Positions 14,750 through 18,226 of a stretch of DNA of 18,226 bases are shown here, piece after piece. Each line of letters opens with the position of its first letter. Positions within the stretch are counted from its first letter, which is position 1. A program made the translations under genes and the position numbers. Source of the stretch: Gemmatimonadales bacterium (GTDB taxonomy: Bacteria > Gemmatimonadota > Gemmatimonadetes > Gemmatimonadales > GWC2-71-9); assembly GCA_025929805.1 (NCBI GenBank), contig JAICPP010000039.1:1-18226 (forward strand), in the 5' to 3' direction. Below the pieces are notes generated by a model. It was given only the letters and a program-made list of their open reading frames with translations, was not told the DNA's origin and did not search any database.

Positions 14750-15477
14750 CAGAGAGAGAAGGAGTACCCCAGACCGGCCTGCAGCCACGAGCTGGTGGTC
14801 CACTCATCCAGGTTCCCGCCGCTGGGAATAACCGCGTTGGGATTCTCGGCCGTCCCCGGCTCCTCCACGGGCTCCTGCTGAAATGTGGTCGGATATTTCA
14901 GCTTCCAGAAGGTGGCTCGGGCTTCTGCCCGGAGATGGATCCGGTCACTGAAGAAGACGCGCATTCCCACGTGAGGCGCCAGGAAGATCTTGTTGCCGAA
15001 CTCATAGCCGCTGGTATCGGCCGGAGTGCCGCCCCCGAACGCAATTCCGCCACCGGCGCCGAGATAGGGAGCGATCCTGCGCCAGCTCTTGCCGCCGGTC
15101 ACGTTCAGCTGCACATCGAGCTCCGCAAAAGTCACCGATTGGCTCACCGGACCGCTGCGGCGGTTGGCCAGCTGCACAAATGGGTTGACGATGAAGCGAT
15201 CCAGGCTGCCATGGGCGATCCCCAAACCGAGCTGGATTGCGCTCGCCGTGCGTATGTCATAACGGACTCCGAACACCGGTCCCTTGTGCGGCCCGATACG
15301 GAAGTCGCCGCCGTTACCCGAGAAGTACCCACCGGTCGCGCTAAAGGTGTGCCCCTTGCGGATGTCGCGATACGGGGAGCTTTCCGGTGGATGCCCCACC
15401 TGGGCGGTGAGCGGGCGGGTCCCGAACCCAATAAAGAGGAAGGCCGAGAACAGCCATATGAGCATGCCCAATGGCAT
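14749..15477 (-). CDS. Predicted outer-membrane beta-barrel protein
   Basis: A 242-residue exported protein. The N-terminus is a long hydrophobic signal (WLFSAFLFIGF) with likely cleavage after PLTAQ. The mature part has repeated glycine-rich beta strands such as HTFSATGGYFSG, GPVFGVRYDIRT, AIQLGLGIAHG, IAPYLGAGGGIAFGG, APHVGMRVFFSDRIHLRAEAR and a final SSWLQAGLGYSFSL. The strand-terminal pattern and aromatic C-terminus fit the OmpA/OmpW-like small barrels, but no specific family is recognised. I prefer ATG 15477, which overlaps the gpmI stop as TGATG; a GTG three codons earlier is the alternative. It is unrelated in sequence to the barrel at 12362-13159 as far as I can see. Function unknown. 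Confidence 0.75.
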   Translation of the reverse strand: MPLGMLIWLFSAFLFIGFGTRPLTAQVGHPPESSPYRDIRKGHTFSATGGYFSGNGGDFRIGPHKGPVFGVRYDIRTASAIQLGLGIAHGSLDRFIVNPFVQLANRRSGPVSQSVTFAELDVQLNVTGGKSWRRIAPYLGAGGGIAFGGGTPADTSGYEFGNKIFLAPHVGMRVFFSDRIHLRAEARATFWKLKYPTTFQQEPVEEPGTAENPNAVIPSGGNLDEWTTSSWLQAGLGYSFSL

Positions 15478-17027
15478 CAATCGCACTCCCGCAAGTCGCG
15501 TCCGGTCATCTCCGCCGGCTGCTCGATACCCAGCATGCCCAGGGCGGTCGGCGCCACATCTCGCAGTGATCCACCAGACCGAAGCTCGAGCGCCCCGGCC
15601 CCAACCGCCACCAGCGGAACCGGGTTAGTGGTGTGTGCCGTGTGAACCCCGCCGGTCGCCGGGTCGATCATCATCTCGCAGTTACCGTGGTCGGCGGTAA
15701 TGATGACGCTGGCGCCAGCCTGGTCCGCACTTGCGAGTACCCGACCCAGACACCCGTCCACCGTCTCGACTGCGCGCACGACGGCCGGCAGGACGCCGGT
15801 GTGACCGACCATATCGGCATTGGCGTAGTTGCACAGAATGAAGTCGTGGGACTTCCGCTCGATAGTGCGGCAAAGCGCGTCGGTGATACCAGCGGCGCTC
15901 ATCTCCGGTGCAAGATCGTAGGTCGCCACTCGTTGAGAAGGGATCAAACAGCGTTCCTCTCCCGGGTAGGGAGGCTCATACCCACCGTTGAAGAAATAGG
16001 TCACGTGGGGATACTTCTCCGTCTCCGCAGTGCGAAACTGGCGCCGGCCATGGTCCGCCAGCACTTGAGCCAGGATGCGCGCCAGGCTGAAGGGCGGGAA
16101 TGCCTGAGGGAGAGCGAAGGTCTGATCGTACTGGGTCATGGTGACGCAGGAGAGTCGGGGACGATCCCGGACCGGGAATCCATCGAATTCTTCAGCCGCC
16201 AGCGCGGCCACGATTTGACGCATCCGGTCGCTTCGATAATTGAAGAACAAGGCCCCGTCTCCATCCCGCATGATGCCCACCGGCACACCGTTGCGCACGT
16301 GAACTCGGGGCTGGATGAACTCGTCGGTCTCACCCCGCTGATATGCCGCCTGAATCGCCAGCACCGGATGCTCGACCGGCGTTCCCAAACCGTGGACCAT
16401 TGCGTCATACGCCAGCTTGGTGCGGTCCCAGCGCCGGTCTCGATCCATCCCGTAGTACCGGCCTGTCAGGGTGGCGATATCCACCTTGCTCCCGGCAATC
16501 CGCCGCATATCCATGAGCAGCGTCCGCACCACCTCGGCGCCGAGCGTCGGCGCGGAGTCTCTCCCATCCAGGAAGCCGTGGATGGCTATGGATTGAACCC
16601 GGTGTCGCACTCCCAGCTCGACACACGCGAGCAGGTGGCGATCGAGCGCGTGGACCCCGCCGGGCCCGAGCAGCCCCACCAGGTGCAAGGTGCCCCCGGT
16701 CTGCCGCAGCCCGGCGCAGAGCTGAACCAGCGGCTCGAGATGGTAAAAGGAACCGTCCTGAATGCTTTGGGAGATACGAACCAGATCCTGGGGGACGACT
16801 CGGCCGGCCCCCAGATTCAGGTGCCCGACCTCGCTATTGCCCATTTGGCCGTCGGGGAGCCCCACGGCCAGGCCGCTGGCTTGTAGCAGAGTGCGGGGGT
16901 AGGAGCGCCAGAGCCGCTGCCAGTTGGGAGTGGAAGCCAATTCGATGGCGTTCCCCTCTCGCTCCGCCCGGTAGCCCCATCCATCCAACACCATCAGGAC
17001 TACCCGTGGAGCGCTTCCGTTTGACAT
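15477..17027 (-). CDS. gpmI: 2,3-bisphosphoglycerate-independent phosphoglycerate mutase
   Basis: GpmI interconverts 3- and 2-phosphoglycerate in glycolysis and gluconeogenesis, using two Mn2+ ions and a phosphoserine intermediate. The 516-residue protein shows MVLDGWG (metal Asp15), GQMGNSEVGHLNLGAGR with catalytic Ser65, FLDGRDSAP, GRYYGMDRDRRWDR, NYRSDRMRQI, TAETEKYPHVTYFFNGG, CNYANADMVGHTG and TADHGNCEMM. All the expected motifs of the alkaline-phosphatase-like and phosphotransferase domains are present at normal length. GGAG lies a few bases before the ATG. It is the first gene of a long co-directional run. Its first codons overlap the -35 box of the divergent promoter. In Bacillus the enzyme's activity tracks Mn2+ and pH, an aside given the Mn2+ switch nearby. 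Confidence 0.97.
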   Translation of the reverse strand: MSNGSAPRVVLMVLDGWGYRAEREGNAIELASTPNWQRLWRSYPRTLLQASGLAVGLPDGQMGNSEVGHLNLGAGRVVPQDLVRISQSIQDGSFYHLEPLVQLCAGLRQTGGTLHLVGLLGPGGVHALDRHLLACVELGVRHRVQSIAIHGFLDGRDSAPTLGAEVVRTLLMDMRRIAGSKVDIATLTGRYYGMDRDRRWDRTKLAYDAMVHGLGTPVEHPVLAIQAAYQRGETDEFIQPRVHVRNGVPVGIMRDGDGALFFNYRSDRMRQIVAALAAEEFDGFPVRDRPRLSCVTMTQYDQTFALPQAFPPFSLARILAQVLADHGRRQFRTAETEKYPHVTYFFNGGYEPPYPGEERCLIPSQRVATYDLAPEMSAAGITDALCRTIERKSHDFILCNYANADMVGHTGVLPAVVRAVETVDGCLGRVLASADQAGASVIITADHGNCEMMIDPATGGVHTAHTTNPVPLVAVGAGALELRSGGSLRDVAPTALGMLGIEQPAEMTGRDLRECD

Positions 17028-17049
17028 GGGTCTCCGCGTGTTCTACAAT
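17021..17049 (+). promoter_or_regulatory. Near-consensus sigma70 promoter for the SH3 protein
   Basis: TTGACA (17021-17026) is a perfect -35. TACAAT (17044-17049) matches the -10 in five of six bases, and the spacer is exactly 17. The -35 lies on the first two codons of the divergent gpmI. The start point is expected around 17055-17057, immediately before the GTG at 17058, so the message would be effectively leaderless. Confidence 0.8.
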
Positions 17050-17057
17050 GCGCCACT

Positions 17058-18089
17058 GTGATTTACGCGCCGCAATCTAGTCCCGGCCAGCGTTGCCTAC
17101 CAGCCTGCGTAGCTGCCATTGCGCTGCTTCTGGTACAGCCACTTCGGGCGCAGGACCAGAGCGAGATCTCGACCGACACGCGCCTCCGAAGAGAGCCCGA
17201 CGGCACCCCCCTGGTCTCTCTTCCCGCCGGCGCCGAGGTCGAAGCCAGATCGGCCCGGGGCGACTGGCACGAGGTGGTCGTGGAAGGCTGGATCTTCAGC
17301 AGCTCCACCGGACCTACCCAGCGCGACGGCTTCGATCTGGTGGTCACCGCCTCCGACGGGGAGAACCTCAGGGAGTCGCCGAATGGCGACGTAGTGGGCC
17401 GGGTACGCGCCGGCACGCTGCTGCGAAAGCTGGAAACCCGGGGTGGGTGGACCCGGATCAGTAGGGCGGGATGGATTCCCCGAAAAGCGATAAACCAGCC
17501 TGCTCCAGCCGATACTCCGGCTGTGGCGCAATCCGCCGCATCAGCAGCAAGCCAGTCTCCACCGAGTCCAGCCCCGGTCCCCGTAGCCGATCGCGGCGCC
17601 GTGTCCCGACAGACCGGGATTTTTGCCACACCGCAAGGCGGCGAATACGGAACGCTCGAGGCCGGGGCGCCCGCCCGAGTGCTCGGCCGTTCCGGTGAAT
17701 GGGTCCGCGTGGCAGTCGAAGGCTGGATCCGAGAGAGCGACATGGAAGCGGCCACGGGCGGCACGCTCACGGGGATCACCGCGGCGGAGGTCCGCGCGGA
17801 GCCGGCTCGCTATGTGGGGAAAACCGTGGAATGGAGGCTTCAGCTGATCTCGGTGCAGACTGCCGATGAGCTGAGGACCGAAATGCCGCGGGGTCAGAAG
17901 TACCTGCTGACCCGGGGACCGCTGCCGGAGCCTGGTTTCGTCTATGTCACGGTGACCGATGGCCAGGCGGCACAGTTTCAGGCTCTGCCGGCGCTGCAGG
18001 AGTTGACGCTGCGGGTACTCGTCAAGGCCGCAAGGACCAAGTACCTGACGACGCCGGTGGTGGAGTACGTGGCGCGAGTGGGTAATTAG
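17058..18089 (+). CDS. Exported protein with three SH3-like domains and a C-terminal OB-like domain
   Basis: The 343-residue protein starts at a GTG, the only start codon before its signal peptide (residues 1-32; hydrophobic AAIALLLVQ, cleavage after LRAQ). Three bacterial SH3 repeats follow: about 38-83 (LRREPDG, GDWHEVVVEGWI), 97-145 (NLRESPNG, GGWTRISRAGWI) and 184-229 (IFATPQG, GEWVRVAVEGWI). A Pro/Ala/Ser linker separates the second and third (about 147-180). The last 110 residues begin TGITAAEVRAEPARYVGKTVEW and look like an OB-fold module of the tRNA-anti-like or nucleic-acid-binding type seen in periplasmic proteins; this is tentative. SH3 repeats of this kind often bind peptidoglycan, so envelope localisation is likely. 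No enzyme domain is attached. Confidence 0.85.
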   Translation: MIYAPQSSPGQRCLPACVAAIALLLVQPLRAQDQSEISTDTRLRREPDGTPLVSLPAGAEVEARSARGDWHEVVVEGWIFSSSTGPTQRDGFDLVVTASDGENLRESPNGDVVGRVRAGTLLRKLETRGGWTRISRAGWIPRKAINQPAPADTPAVAQSAASAASQSPPSPAPVPVADRGAVSRQTGIFATPQGGEYGTLEAGAPARVLGRSGEWVRVAVEGWIRESDMEAATGGTLTGITAAEVRAEPARYVGKTVEWRLQLISVQTADELRTEMPRGQKYLLTRGPLPEPGFVYVTVTDGQAAQFQALPALQELTLRVLVKAARTKYLTTPVVEYVARVGN

Positions 18090-18176
18090 TCGCGAGTCGC
18101 AGGTCGCGAGTCGCGTGTGACGCTAGATTGATGCAAGACCTCCTGACCCGTGCCCGTGACTCGAGACTCGCGACTA
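18087..18176. repeat. Inverted heptad-repeat element before the right-edge gene
   Basis: Left array from 18090: TCGCGAG, TCGCAGG, TCGCGAG, TCGCGTG, TGACGCT in phase. Right array: GTGACTC (18156-18162), GAGACTC (18163-18169), GCGACTA (18170-18176). A perfect 12-base inverted repeat joins TAGTCGCGAGTC (18087-18098, beginning with the stop codon of the SH3 gene) and GACTCGCGACTA (18165-18176). The right arm ends two bases before the next ATG. It is the same family, in the same orientation relative to the downstream gene, as the lysC-dapB element. It might act as a terminator-like stem, but there is no T run. Confidence 0.85.
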
Positions 18177-18178
18177 CC

Positions 18179-18226
18179 ATGAACGACCTTCTCAAACAGC
18201 GAATCCTCCGTCTGCTGGAGACCTTG
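18179..18226 (+). CDS. Start of an unidentified gene, cut by window edge
   Basis: Sixteen codons are visible, reading MNDLLKQRILRLLETL, an amphipathic helical start. The frame also contains an ATG 48 bases upstream at 18131, which would place the heptad array inside the protein; I prefer 18179 because that extension would be translated repeat sequence. No Shine-Dalgarno site precedes either start. Too little is seen to name a family. Confidence 0.5.
   Translation, partial: MNDLLKQRILRLLETL

Noticed and set aside
14518..15645. A 375-codon open frame on the plus strand opposite the PTPS-fold and barrel genes
   Set aside because: No domain, no ribosome site, and it runs against three overlapping minus-strand genes with consistent TGATG junctions.
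15633..16886. A 417-codon open frame on the plus strand opposite gpmI
   Set aside because: gpmI has every expected motif on the minus strand; the antisense frame is a by-product of codon use.
1..18226. CRISPR array, insertion sequence, integrase or defence system
   Set aside because: The direct repeats present are 7-bp tandem units without spacers, no transposase or recombinase frame exists, and all identified genes are metabolic, cofactor, transport or envelope genes.

Overview
The window is GC-rich and densely packed chromosomal DNA from a diderm bacterium. Two predicted outer-membrane barrels, a lipoprotein and Sec-type signal peptides support the diderm call. Gene content, protein style and the heptad spacers look most like Gemmatimonadota or a neighbouring phylum. 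That placement is an impression, not something the sequence proves. I see no mobile element, CRISPR array, tRNA or rRNA.

Region 1 (1-5602, minus strand) is a diaminopimelate/lysine operon read dapE-like > asd > lysC > dapB > dapA > dapD, with dapD running off the left edge. Neighbours are joined by ATGA or GTG-TGA overlaps, except between lysC and dapB, where an inverted heptad-repeat element sits. The set covers aspartate to aspartyl phosphate (LysC), semialdehyde (Asd), ring formation (DapA) and reduction (DapB), succinylation (DapD) and desuccinylation (M20 enzyme). The aminotransferase step is not in the window. A 353-bp gap upstream holds two hairpins, one ending just before the dapE-like start codon.

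Region 2 (5956-9848) holds a small Big2-type lipoprotein on the plus strand. It converges on a minus-strand UMF1-type MFS transporter. Further upstream is a two-gene operon, htpX-terC, preceded by a promoter, a yybP-ykoY (Mn2+) riboswitch and an intrinsic terminator that shares the aptamer's closing strand. This is a complete transcriptional ON switch placing a membrane protease and a Mn2+-exporter-family protein under one metal sensor.

Region 3 (9895-17027, minus strand) is a long co-directional run: gpmI > outer-membrane barrel > PTPS-fold protein > fdhD > CoA-binding protein > outer-membrane barrel > (heptad spacer) > mobA > mobB > moeA. The last genes and fdhD make and mature molybdenum cofactor. 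The PTPS-fold protein keeps its zinc ligands but has lost the catalytic Cys/Asp/His triad.

Region 4 (17021-18226, plus strand) starts with a near-consensus sigma70 promoter whose -35 box lies in the first codons of divergent gpmI. It drives an exported triple-SH3 protein that appears leaderless. A second inverted heptad element follows and abuts the start of a gene cut by the right edge.

The observations most worth following are the Mn2+ riboswitch on htpX-terC, the inverted heptad elements butting against start codons without Shine-Dalgarno sites, and the triad-less PTPS in a molybdenum-cofactor neighbourhood.
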